In this document: positions 1 through 13,300 of the stretch, in pieces
How positions within the stretch are numbered: position 1 is the first letter of the stretch
How the letters are laid out: every line of letters begins with the position of its first letter
Origin: Lumbricus rubellus
Taxonomy: Eukaryota; Annelida; Clitellata; Crassiclitellata; Lumbricidae
Direction of reading: 5' to 3'
Assembly (NCBI GenBank): GCA_945859605.1
Contig: OX243816.1
Span: 26,313,699 to 26,377,698, forward strand
DNA: 64,000 bases
Notes under the pieces: generated by a model
What the model saw: the letters and a program-made list of their open reading frames with translations, nothing else
Database searches by the model: none
What the model was told of the DNA's origin: nothing
Translations under genes and position numbers: made by a program

Positions 1-225
1 CCATTCAATATACTCCAAGTGGCGTTGAAAAGGAGAATAAAAAGTGTTGCAGAGTTAGTGAACAATCTAAGCAAATTTGACATATCAAATGTCCAACGCC
101 CAAGCTGTTGGGTCAAATGTTATAAGCGATAACTTTTATCAACCGGATAAAAATCAGTTTTGATTTTTCCACAAACTAGCCTTGATTTGTAAAATCCCCT
201 CACTTATAGTGTTGTGTATTTATTG

Positions 226-432
226 ATTGTTTGTGCACTTGTTATAGCGCCTCTTCAATTGAGGTCCTACTCAGAAGCGCCCCTGACTAATGCGCGGACA
301 CAGAATCGGAGTGTCACGCCGAAGCGCTGAGCAATTGCGAGTTAAGGACTTGCCCAAGGTCCGTACGAGGTGGCTGGAGGTGGATTCGAACCTGCAACCC
401 TCCGACTGCAAGGCAACAAACATACCCACTAC
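226..432 (-). mobile_element. tRNA-derived SINE, copy 1
   Basis: On the minus strand it shows the family layout: tRNA-like head (GTAGTGGGTATG), B box (GGTTCGAATCC), body (GCAATTGCTCAGCGCTTC) and tail (GAAGAGGCGCTATAACAAG). The extreme 5' head is missing. Confidence 0.85.
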
Positions 433-2149
433 TTATGGCATGTATTTACTTATGGCATGTATTTACTTGTGGTGTGTTGTTTACTTGTGGTGTGTTGTTT
501 ACTTGTGGTGTGTTGTTTATAGTGTACGATGGAACAAAACACCAGCAAAGGAAAATTTTGGAAATTTTGATCTCTTGTAAGTCTAGTTTGTTTATATTTT
601 TAAATTCACATTTAATTACTGCTATTTTGTTTTGATACCTAATATTTTAGATTGTATTTATTTTTTATTTAATCAATCAAATGACGGTCAATAACTTTGT
701 TATTTATTTTAATTTTTTTTGGCATATACAATATGTAACTGTTATATTTTGCCTTATAACACTTGATTGCTTTACTTCACCTTTTTCTTTATAAGTGATA
801 TTAAGTTTTATTAAGAACAAAAAGTTAATCTGAAAGCCATATTGAATAATGCTCAAATAACATTTCTACTAAAACTTCATTTACAGCCACAAATTTTTTG
901 GACTTTATCCACGCAAAGACTTAATCCGTCTGCCTCTTCACTGAAGATGCCACTGGCCAGCCAGCCATCTTCATTACAAATGACTATAGGACTGACATGA
1001 ATAAGCTTATTCATGAATAAGCTGGTGCTAGTTAACAAATACGATTATAATCAGACCACATGTTCAGTGGGCACGGGATCACGGTCCCATTGCCTTCAAC
1101 AAATCCAAGATTTTCATTTGCCCCCTCAGCTTTTGCAAGTCTGAAGATGCCTTCATTCGATCAAACACTGAAAACCATATTGTCTGATGGCAGACTTGCT
1201 ACTGAGTTTTCCAAAATGGTGCTATATCAATGTCCGCTTATTTTCATTTACACAACATAATTATAATTCTTCTATTCACTTATACCTTAGACCTTTGCAT
1301 GCAGGATTGCACATCGGGCAAATGCAGCTCTTCTCCATTCTGATATAATTATTACGCATTTATTTTACAGTTCTGAGTAGCATTTCTTTGAGTATATTTT
1401 ATTGTTTCTTGTTGTTTTGCTGAAAGATATGATGAAGACTTGGCGCAGTCTGATTTGTTGGTGCATGATGCACGTGGGAAGTTGGGTTTGACAGTGGCTG
1501 GTGGACCAAGGACAATCAAGGATGGTGCAAGGAAGACTACAGCCACCTGGAAATAGCAATGTCAGCATCACAGGACTACACAAGAAACACTACAGATAGC
1601 ACAAGTGACTCTCTCACAAGCTCAGCAAAGTCACTTTGTTGCTGAAAATGTCATGCTGATTGAAGAGTGTTAACAGTGCATCCATTTTGTTGGCGAATAT
1701 GTGTGTATGGATTGACGAAGACTTTCAGCAACTGCTGACTGGATTTATAATTCTGCAAGAAATTTGTATATTATAGACTATAGAGAATATGTTTTCGATC
1801 CAAAATCCACTAGATATGTCTCACTAATGTGCTAATTCGCTTAACGTCGTCACATCTCACAAAATTAATTAACGAGTATACAAGACTCATTAATACTGCA
1901 GTACGTAGCCTGAAACTACACACAGGTCTTCTGGTTTGATTAACAAAATATGTCAGTACATAGTACATGTGCAATTGTGCATGCAGCGAAGGACAGATAT
2001 AGCATTCCGTTCGTTTCTGTTGATTGCTGATATTGCGACATACGCCATCTGTATTTGTATGGTCATGCTCTTGCTATTCGTGTGTATGTAAAGAAGGTAG
2101 TGGAGATGTGAAGTTGCTAATCATGTGTATGTAATGTTTATGTTTATCT

Positions 2150-2528
2150 ATATATATAAAAATGAAACTTTCCAATAGTTAGTAATTCAATCACGCCCAA
2201 AGTTACGTACCGATTGTTGTGAAAATTTACCAAAACCTTCCATTTCAATAGCACCGTGTCTTAAGATTTTTTTCCCCGAAAAAACCCCAATATTTTCCAC
2301 AAAAAGTGAACTTTGTAATACGTTCGACCGCCATTTGCAAATTCAACAAAACTGTCAGATTTCAGAAAGTCCCCAAACACAGCAAACGAAACATCAATGA
2401 GGTCGCGTGGTGTGACGTCATAAGCGAGTCGCTAAAAAGGCCTTTCATCATTATTGGGCTCTATCATTGGGAGGGAGAGGGAAGGTCTTTTATGCCACAG
2501 CAAAGCGTGGCTGGGTACAGCTAGTATA
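2150..2528 (-). repeat. Unclassified repeat ending in ACTAGCTGTACCCAGC
   Basis: On the minus strand this begins ACTAGCTGTACCCAGCCACG and is flanked by TA-rich DNA on both sides. The opening ACTAGCTG is shared with the elements at 26372 and 40534; the body is not obviously the same. Boundaries are approximate. Confidence 0.4.
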
Positions 2529-2793
2529 TATATAAAAATATATAATATTATATATATAATGTATGATAAATAGAAGTTTAAAAAAACGTAGCACTGGATG
2601 GAGATGTGAATTATGTGAACAAAGCAGGCGGCAATCAGGGTCTGTTCATTAATAAGAGTTATTATATATCGGATTATTTTAGCTCTATAGCAAAACTGGT
2701 TAGTCATCAATTTGACCAAGATATAAAATTAAGAGAAATAAAAAAATTTGTTCCTTTATGATGCACAAGAACAATTGCATTTACAGAGATTTT

Positions 2794-3008
2794 GTGGGGT
2801 GCGGTAGTGTAGTGGGTATGTTCGTTGCCTTGCAGCTGGATGGTTGCAGATTCAAATCCACCTCATGCTGTCATGCAGGGAGTCTAGGGACCTTGAGCAA
2901 GTCCTTCACTCGCAATTGCTCGGGCACTTCAGCATGAAACTATGATGCAGTTTCCATGCTGTAGTCGAGAGCGCCTCTGAGTAGAAGCTTGAAGGGGTGC
3001 TACAGAAA
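2794..3008 (+). mobile_element. tRNA-derived SINE, copy 2
   Basis: Full-length copy starting GTGGGGTGCGG, with A-box-like TAGTGTAGTGGG, a mutated B box (GATTCAAATCC), the shared body and the tail GAGTAGAAGCTTGAAGGGG. Confidence 0.88.
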
Positions 3009-4034
3009 TGAAGAAATAAATAAATTTTTAGCAAAGCAAAATATTGAACTGAACATTTAACAACTACAAAACAACTTTTAATGTTCCTTCATGGTAATAT
3101 ACTTACGCATGTGCTGGTATATTATTATTATTATTATTTCATTAAGGAACATTTGTCTTAAATACATAAGCACATTTCTCTTTTCTTAAATACTGATATC
3201 ACTATAATCAATTTATTCAGCACTTAGTTATTTAATGCTACACTCTGTCATGTTGCCAAAAGTCCTATAAATGCCTGACCGCATTAGTTGAAAATTACCA
3301 CATATTATCATTTCCCTCACCCTGGCACTCCCAACCTTTGTGCCAGTCATCAGTTATGCCTACCCAAGATGAACAGTCCTGAGAGAAATCATAGAAGGGA
3401 GAAGAAGAAGATGAACACACAGTCCTAATGCTACATTACACTGTTTATGTCTTGCCTCACATTTACTTTAAATCTCTGTCCATTCTATACCTCTTTCAAA
3501 TAATCTTTCCATAGAATGCACAGACCCAGTTAGTCAAGGAACAAATGTTTTACCAAAAACTTGGCGCATACTATCACTTCTGTGACAAACACTAAACAGA
3601 ATTGCGAAACTAACAACAATGTTCACAGCAGACTAACTAACACACTGAATTGACTTCCAGAGCTTGCTTCTCACATCTTCAAATGCTTCATTTGATGATA
3701 CCGATGGACTGCACTAGGGAGTAGTGTGTCATCCTAGATACAGATGTCATTTCTAGGTTACCATTTCACTTACTCAAATAAAAGTTATTTAACAGGCTGG
3801 AAACTTGTTATCTTCTTCATGGTTATTGCAGAAGGAACTTAGCCTTATAAACAGTCCAATTAGTACACAATGGCCTTTTTATACACAATGAAATATTATG
3901 CAGTTGGTGAGTCAGGAGGCTGATCTTCAAACCTTCTTACTCATATGCACCTTCCTCTCCTCTGGTCCATTGAGAATTAATTCATCTGTACACACATCTG
4001 CTGCATAAAATTATCAGCAACTACTACTTGACAC

Positions 4035-4040
4035 TTTATT
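4035..4040 (-). terminator. Likely poly(A) signal of the PDE gene
   Basis: AATAAA on the minus strand, about 108 bases past the stop codon. A TG-rich stretch (TGTGTGT, about 3990) follows at the usual distance for a downstream element. It is the first AATAAA after the stop. Confidence 0.6.
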
Positions 4041-4147
4041 GCAGTTCTCCAGTTTTTCTTAGTCGATACTGATCAGCAAATCTAGCTGTAACATGGTTAT
4101 CAGCAGCCACCTTATTTTGAACGCCTGTGAGGATACTCTGAGCTCTG

Positions 4148-4315
4148 TTATGACGTTGACTGCCTTTCCACTTCTCTGTCCTTGTCCGTGTTTTCTTTGT
4201 CTTCTGTATCATGGTTCTGCTTCGTTCTGCTCTCGGCCAGATCTTGCCAGTGCTGTCGGTTGCTCAGGCAGCCTTCCAAAAGTGGCTTGAAGGCGTCACT
4301 GAATGTGGAAAATGC
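4148..4315 (-). CDS. PDE5A: PDE exon 18: C-terminal end and stop
   Basis: Residues 828-882 and a TAA stop (4150-4148). [29 protein letters not shown], then a charged tail ending VERQSTS. Matches PDE5 ALTHV...FPLLDGCRKNRQKWQALAE. The tail is acidic/basic and has no prenylation box. Acceptor TTGCAG. Confidence 0.96.
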   Translation of the reverse strand, partial: AFSTFSDAFKPLLEGCLSNRQHWQDLAESRTKQNHDTEDKENTDKDREVERQSTS

Positions 4316-7300
4316 CTGCAACAGACAACTACAGCATGTATTGTATATGTATTGTATATATGTATTGTATATGTATTCATTATTTCACGAAACAATGTGC
4401 AAAACGCTGTAGGTGAACAACGTCAAGAGAGGATGATGTTGTGTGCCTTTTGCCGGAAATCACTTGAATGTCGCTGCATTGGTCAGAGGCCATGGAGCAC
4501 AGGACCTTCGTTATGTTAAATTGCTCTGAAGAGAGCAGCATCTGCCTCTTGTGCTAACATTTCGGTTGTCAGAGTATCAAAGTGTAACTAGCCAACATGC
4601 CTCAGCCTCATCATGAAGCACTACAGGAGGGTTTTTATCCCATACACTCGCAATCCCACCATGCAAGAGAGGTGTATACATCATGTGAGAGGTGAGGTTT
4701 CAGTCAGCTCTTAGGATGGCTTATAAATTGGCACAACAACAGCCAGAATATCTAAACGAATCAATGCTAAAAAATCAACGAGTGTTGGCATTCACACACC
4801 AGAAGCGAGATGAATGAAATGTCAAATACCTGGTAAATAGGTAAGCAGATGAATGAAACGTCAAATACCTGGTAAATAGGTAAGCAGATGGATGAAACGT
4901 CAAATACCTGGTAAATAGGTAAGCAGATGGAATCGATGAAGCTGAGCTGCATCGCAGGAAGAAGAGATTTCTTCTCTCTGTCCATCATATCCATTGGCTT
5001 CACTTTCAGCTCTTTCTTCTCAAGGTCACCTTGCTCAAAAAATTCGCTCGCTATTAGCTCAGCAACCTGACAGCAATCAATTGCAACCATGTCTGAGAAA
5101 GTCATCACAATGTCAGAAAAGTTAACGTTGGGTTTGATACTGCAATAGATTACGCGGAAATGCTGAATAATTAAATGTAAACCACATGTTTCTGTTGTAA
5201 ATAGTGAAAAGTTACAAATGTTTCGAGATAAAAGGCCGTTAGTGGCCATGTTTGATATTGCCAGGTAAAGTTTACCATGACTATAACCAAGGCTGAAATG
5301 ATTTCAGGTCTAAACTTAAAGATGCCTCCTTGCCTCTTTCAACTCACCCACCATACAAACAAACCATATAGACTGATTCTCTCTCGTTTCCTAATCACTT
5401 CGATCTCCAAGAGATTACGATTCTCGACTCTATGGTTTCACTCAAAGTGACTATCCATTAATTAATATCATTCATTAATTAATATCATGCATTAATTAAA
5501 ACCATCCATTAATTAATACCATCCGTTAATTAATACCATCCATCAATAATATCCTTTCATTACGAGACGGTCATCCTATAGAAATCATTACAGCAAAGAC
5601 GGCTTTCAGACTTCGGCAGATGCTCACTAAGTGATTAAAAAGATACCCAGATGGTTGCAAATTAAGGAATGAGAGGAACAATTGAGAAGAATTATTGTCA
5701 TTTCGATTGTTAAAGACAACTTCTCTTGATGCTGAAATTGGATGATATTGTGAACGACGAAAGCAGTGACTGAACCAACCTTCTGCTGAACTTTCCATGG
5801 CTTCGTAATGGCTGAAAGGTCACAAGCAGTCATCATCATGCTCCTAAAACAGGCAACCAGTACACATCTCATAATCACTGTTCTCATCAGTAATGTATTG
5901 TGATGTAACACCTGCACTGTAGCACGCTCTATGTACCGGTAATGTAATGCAACCAAACAGTTCTGTCACCATTCAGAGGCACTCCTTTGAAAGCAGCAAC
6001 CACGCTAGAGTTCAAAATGATTAACAAGCTTATCTGCAATGAAACGTTGCTGGAGCCATAATAATTAAGACTATTATGCTTCTGAAAATAAAGTATATTT
6101 CAAAGAATGTCTCGGAAGTGTTCACTATTCAAACAAGGTAAAAACCTATGACTACATGTGCCAACGGTTCTTTAAGAGGACAGCCAAAGCATTTCCTTGG
6201 TTAGATACTGTCTCAAAGAACGTCCTTTGGGACAACTGATTGAAAATAGAAAAGACTCTGAGACAATGAATGATGACAATAATTAGGATATGATATATCA
6301 ATCATTAATTCTGATGTATCATTCTCATACACACATGCTACAGCAGATCATAGAATTTGGTTCAGAGCTTTCAGCAACTTTTGGCAATCTCCTTTTGGCC
6401 AAACATAACAGCAGAAGTGAAATACTTGCATACAGGCACTTATTAAATAATTTCAGTGATGGATGACATATCGAAATTCATATTTTGTGAGACATGGTAG
6501 TGCAGTGGGTTTGTTCGGTGTATTGCAGCCAAAGGGTTGCAGGTTCGAATATACCTCAAGACACCTCATAGGGACCTTGAGCAAGTCCTTCACTCGCAAT
6601 CGCTCATGCACTTTGGCACGAAACTCCGATTCAGTGTCCACACTGTAGTCAGGAGCGCCTCAGAGTGGTGATCATGAAGAAGCGTTATAACAAGTGCAAA
6701 TACATATTGCTATGACGACATACATTGCTATGACGACACGACATGAAATGGCACAGAATCACTGCTGCTGTTACCGAAGAAGATTGCGTTGACCTTCATC
6801 ATTCCAGTCAATTGAAGAACCTTCAACAATGTGAAAAAAGTCACAACGATTTCTAAAATTAGAAAATCACAAATTATTTTTAATTTTCCAGATGTGTGGA
6901 ATAATCTCATCTCAGGGAGGAGTTCACTCTTCTAACAGCACAAAAAGAAAGCATGGCCAGTAAGATCAACTTGAAGCAAAATGGAACGACTGCTGAGTAT
7001 ATAATAAACGCAAGATTAGGCCAGGTTATAACAACTTCTAAGAGTTCAAAGACGAGACAGGCCAAAGTACAGATCTGATGGCAGGTTTTAGCAGAATATA
7101 TAACTCAAACCATATGATCATATTCAACATGTCATAGCAGAATATATAACTCAAACCATATGATCATATTCAACATGTCATAGCAGAATATATAACTCAA
7201 ATCATATGATCATATTCAACATGTCATAGCAGAATATATAACTCAAATCATATGATCATATTCAACATGTCATAGCAGAATATATAACTCATATCATATG

Positions 7301-10300
7301 ATCATATTCAACATGTCATAGCAGAATATATAACTCAAACCATATGATCATATTCAACATGTCATAGCAGAATATATAACTCAAATCATATGATCATATT
7401 CAACATGTCATAGCAGAATATATAACTCAAATCATATGATCATATTCAACATGTCATAGCAGAATATATAACTCAAATCATATGATCATATTCAACATGT
7501 CATAGCAGAATATATAACTCAAATCATATGATCATATTCAACATGTCATAGCAGAATATATAACTCAAATCATATGATCATATTCAACATGTCATAGCAG
7601 AATATATAACTCAAATCATATGATCATATTCAACATGTCATAGCAGAATATATAACTCAAATCATATGATCATAGTCAACATGTCATAGCAGAATATATA
7701 GCTCAAATCATATGATCATATTCAACATGTCATAGCAGAATATATAACTCAAATCATATGATCATATTCAACATGTCATAGCAGAATATATAACTCATAT
7801 CATATGATCATATTCAACATGTCATAGCAGAATATATAACTCAAACCATATGATCATATTCAACATGTCATAGCAGAATATATAACTCAAATCATATGAT
7901 CATATTCAACATGTCATAGCAGAATATATAACTCAAATCATATGATCATATTCAACATGTCATAGCAGAATATATAACTCAAACCATATGATCATATTCA
8001 ACATGTCATAGCAGAATATATAACTCAAATCATATGATCATATTCAACATGTCATAGCAGAATATATAACTCAAATCATATGATCATATTCAACATGTCA
8101 TAGCAGAATATATAACTCAAATCATATGATCATAGTCAACATGTCATAGCAGAATATATAGCTCAAATCATATGATCATATTCAACATGTCATAGCAGAA
8201 TATATAACTCAAATCATATGATCATATTCAACATGTCATAGCAGAATATATAACTCATATCATATGATCATATTCAACATGTCATAGCAGAATATATAAC
8301 TCAAACCATATGATCATATTCAACATGTCATAGCAGAATATATAACTCAAATCATATGATCATATTCAACATGTCATAGCAGAATATATAACTCAAATCA
8401 TATGATCATATTCAACATGTCATAGCAGAATATATAACTCAAATCATATGATCATATTCAACATGTCATAGCAGAATATATAACTCAAATCATATGATCA
8501 TATTCAACATGTCATAGCAGAATATATAACTCAAACCATATGATCATATTCAACATGTCATAGCAGAATATATAACTCAAATCATATGATCATATTCAAC
8601 ATGTCATAGCAGAATATATAACTCAAATCATATGATCATAGTCAACATGTCATAGCAGAATATATAGCTCAAATCATATGATCATATTCAACATGTCATA
8701 GCAGAATATATAACTCAAATCATATGATCATATTCAACATGTCATAGCAGAATATATAACTCATATCATATGATCATATTCAACATGTCATAGCAGAATA
8801 TATAACTCAAACCATATGATCATATTCAACATGTCATAGCAGAATATATAACTCAAATCATATGATCATATTCAACATGTCATAGCAGAATATATAACTC
8901 AAATCATATGATCATATTCAACATGTCATAGCAGAATATATAACTCAAATCATATGATCATATTCAACATGTCATAGCAGAATATATAACTCAAATCATA
9001 TGATCATATTCAACATGTCATAGCAGAATATATAACTCAAATCATATGATCATATTCAACATGTCATAGCAGAATATATAACTCAAATCATATGATCATA
9101 TTCAACATGTCATAGCAGAATATATAGCTCAAATCATATGATCATATTCAACATGTCAAAGTATTTACCAACAGATGTCTATTAGAAATTAAGCAATTGC
9201 TTTGACAGCAAACATTGATTGTCGAATCATGCAATGTGGGGTGCGGTGGTGTAGTGGATATGTTTATCGCCTTGCAACATTGGTTGCAGGTTCAAATCCA
9301 CCTCAAGCCGCCACGTAGGGACCTTGGGCAAGTCCTTCACTCGCAATTGCTCAGTGCTTCGGCGAGAAACTCTGATGCAGTGTCCGCGCTGTATTTAGGA
9401 GTGCCTCTGAGTAGAAGCTTGAAGGGGCACTATAACAAGTGCACATACAAACAATCAACGTAGGAAAGTTAAATGGTCACTTTTCAAGAAAATAGGAAAG
9501 TCACTTTTCAGCTAAAATATTCTACACGTAGAATTCGATTGTAAGAAGAGAATAACTACAAACGGACAGAAGAGAATGTAAAGAAATCTGCATGAATGAA
9601 TGATGAGGTGCTGCTTACTTGAAGTAGAGCGCCAGATCTGTCGCCAAGATCGCTTCTTCCAAGATATGAACCAACTTCTTGTAATCATCTTCGTTCAGGT
9701 TGGCTAAGATTTCATTACCCTGCAATCACACATATATTAATTATTGTTTAGTTCAGTGTCACATCATAACATTGATAACATCATCTTTGCCTTGGCTTCA
9801 GACTAGTTCAGAGTACTTGATAATATGAATCTTGTCTGGCTAAATGTCACCAAAATAACACAACCTAATCTTACACTGAGAGCATTGAGTTGGTATTATT
9901 TTCAAAAATAACAAAAGTTTTGCCTTAACCTCAACTTACACTGATAACACAAGCTGCCATCTTCTTACGAAGATAGCATGAGTCTTGTCGACTGGCTTCT
10001 TCTTACGAAGATAGCATGAGTCTTGTCGACTGGCTTCTTCTTACCTTAGTGTTGAGAATCATGAGGCAGTGGTCAAAGTGATGACGTTCCATTGTTGACG
10101 TTGAATAGAGTTGCGCCAGAGGAGACATCGTTCTGTCACCAAAAAAAATATTCACAGTTCAACACTTCTGCAATAATAATTACCATCCAATATAAGATCA
10201 TAAATTGAAGAGAGGTTAAGAGTCATCTGTAGATGCGAAATGTTTAATGCTTGTGAAAAGATATAAATTATAATTATCTTTAACACGTTGGCCGCTGATT

Positions 10301-13300
10301 TGCTGTGTTAAATGACTCAATTTGGTGCGTGTATACACGTACCACGCGGTCAAAGTGTTAATTCTGCAATATTAGTCAACTAACTTGTGCAAAAAGTCCA
10401 ATCTTACATTCCATATTATTGGCAATATTTTGCTCACAGTACATTTGCCTTCATTATATTTACAGATTTATACTGACAAACTGTATATATATATATATAT
10501 ATATATAAGGAAATAAATAAATAAGCAGAAATATCTTACTTAATCTGAAATTGGTTGTTTGTACCACGATGGTCGAGGTCATGTGACAGGCATCCGACTA
10601 ACAAGGCGAGAGATTCGAGATCATTTAGAACGTTATTCAGACGACCATGCTGCAATGAGTTTTACATACAAAGTCTATGATTATTATTATCATCATTATT
10701 ATCATTATTATTGTTGTGCTTACGATTAATAGCCACAACAATACTTGTCACCAGTACTCAATCTCTTTAATCATGTAACTCATTACTTTAAAGTTAAGCT
10801 AGCACAGCAGATTAATAGGAAAGTCACATAGACTTTTCCAATGACCTTAGCTAAAAATTAAACAAAAACTTAAAACTGTCTGGTTCCCAAAATAATGGCA
10901 TTCATTCATTCATTCATTCATTCTGAGAATTTATATAGCGCCTCTTCAAGATATCTACTCAGAGGCGCTCTCTGCACTAACTAGCCGAAATGATGTTAAG
11001 TTAACAGTCATAGCGAGCGAAAAAATAGCATCAAGTTGCAAAACAAAACACAGTTAGCTAAAAGAGTCACCGGTGGCAAGCCCTCGCAAACACGTAGAGT
11101 TGACCATCGGTTTCCCGTAGAGCTGATAGATGGCGTGGTTGATCAGAGTCTCTGGTAGGTGGTAGATGACTCCCGTCCGGCTAATCGTTGAGACTCCAGC
11201 AAGGATGCGCGTAGTAGAAGGCATTCGTCGCTTGTCGGTCGGTAATTGGAAGCGCCGCCGTTGACAGCAGTCGAGGTCACTCCATACGCTAACCTGCGAG
11301 AGCCGTCCTCCGGCGAGATGTAAATACCGGCTTGCGTACACGCACGGCGTATGGTACGACTCGGCTGTGCTGTCTGTGCATCATAAGGATGGTCGCTGAT
11401 GCACTAACGTGGCCAAGGCGACTTACAACAAAAACCTTCCAACTAGCGCAAAATCCTTGATAAATCCCACGAAAAGTCCGGTACGCGAGTCTAGAAGCAG
11501 CAAACTCCAACCTGGCATATTTAATGATTCTAAATTCAACTGATCTAAATCTACGATTCTACATCGTTTTATGACTTTACGTTAATTTGAGTTTCTTTTG
11601 ATCATGATTAGAAGAGAATCCACATCACAGGTTTCGTGAGTGAATACCGTAAGTTGCATAGCAGATGCATACCAGTGTTTTAATGTGTTTTTTTTTATTA
11701 TTAACTGTAGATGCAATAAAAAATAAACATAGGTGGAGTTAAGCATCATTTCTCAATGCATCGTAAACTAATTAGTTTTGTAAACTTTGCTGATATGAGG
11801 GAAACATGCAGAAACGACTACAGCAGATTTTTTAGAATATCTACGACCATTATGACCAGCTGCTCAAAAATGAGACAGTTAGTCTACAGTTCTATGCACA
11901 AAGGTATATTATAAACAAAGGTATATTATAAACAAAGGTATATTATATACAAAGGTATATTATATAGCTTATCAAATGAACAGCAGAGCAAAAGCTTCAT
12001 ATCCAATATAAACAGATTTAATGGAAGATGTTCATTAGCTGAACATTATGGACTAAAGCAGGCTTGAAAGGATGAATCTCAAGAATCCAGACAATCTCTT
12101 CCTCCCAGTTTATCCCATAACCAGATTAGACAGGATCATTGTGCACCCAGCTGTGAAACAGCAAAATGAGAAATGCTCAAATCCAAGACATCAATCTCAA
12201 GACCAGGTAGATAAAAAGACTTATTTATGCTAAGCAAATCAGAAATATTTACTAATGAAGTCAATATAATTTGCTATACTTACAAGATGCATATACAGAA
12301 TTATAGATATCTATTACATTGCCTTTTAAGAATATCAAAAGGTGATAATATATACATGTATATATATATATATGTATAATTGTATATATATATGTATATA
12401 TATATATAAATGGATAAAAGAAATGTCTGACTTGCCAGAATCATAGCAAACATGGTCTGAGTAACATTGAAAGCATGCCTCCAGTTGTGATACGCAACAG
12501 CTCGATAGTTCTTCTTAACTGTCAGAAGCCACTTCAGAAAAACCTGAAACAAAACAGAAGAAATGCACGTACAAACTGATCACAACAATGAATTTATACT
12601 CGTACCAATCTTCTTCTAGCTTTCCACAAATCATTAATGTCATGATCTCAGGTTATTACTTTTCACAGCAATCAAAATCTTTGCATCTAATATGCAAGAG
12701 AATGATTTGCGATGCTTGAAACCAACCGTTTGTCACTTCCTGTATATTTTGCTAGAATATGAAGTAGATCACAGGGTCGACATAATTTGCAAAGTACTAA
12801 CTCGATTTCATGCTATTTGCGTTAACCAATGCAGAATAATTTAATTATAGTCCTTTACTGTCCTGCAGCGAAATTGCAACATAATTATCAAGTGCCTTGG
12901 TAATAGTTGCTGAAGACTTTGGTAATAAAAAATTTAAATTTTTTTTCTCGCATTTCTCACTCTGTAATAAACTGAAAGAACGACAGAATCAAATGGTATA
13001 ACTTCAGTTAGAAAAAGATGTCTTCATGCTGTAAAAAGGACTTTTGAGCAGATAAATTGTACAATATGTCTGAGTAACAAGGCCAGAAATTGACATGATG
13101 GTAAATGTGACCCCTGTCACATTTCTGTAGCATTTGTGAATAAGCAGGCACCCTGTAGGCCTGTACTGATTATTTACAGCAGGACTTCAGAAATGTTGTT
13201 TACAGTTACAATACCATTACAATTGCTGATATGAAATTGCAAGCAGGGCAGTCAAGAGTTGGCATTGTCTGCCTAATTCAAGAGAATTTATTTCAGGCAG

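Larger units (their letters stand above)
1..4034. other. 3' flank of the PDE gene, no gene seen
   Basis: AT-rich intergenic DNA. It holds two SINE copies (226-432, 2794-3008), a short direct repeat of TTTACTTGTGGTGTGTTG around 440-520, and an unclassified repeat end near 2150-2530. Open frames here are short and look like nothing I recognise. Confidence 0.6.
6853..9618 (-). other. PDE intron 14 (2.8 kb)
   Basis: GT-AG. About three quarters of it is the 46-bp satellite; a SINE (copy 4) sits between the satellite and exon 14. Confidence 0.85.

Noticed and set aside
7087..9160. CRISPR-like regularly spaced repeat
   Set aside because: Monomers are contiguous with no unique spacers, and the context is a eukaryotic intron; it is a satellite.
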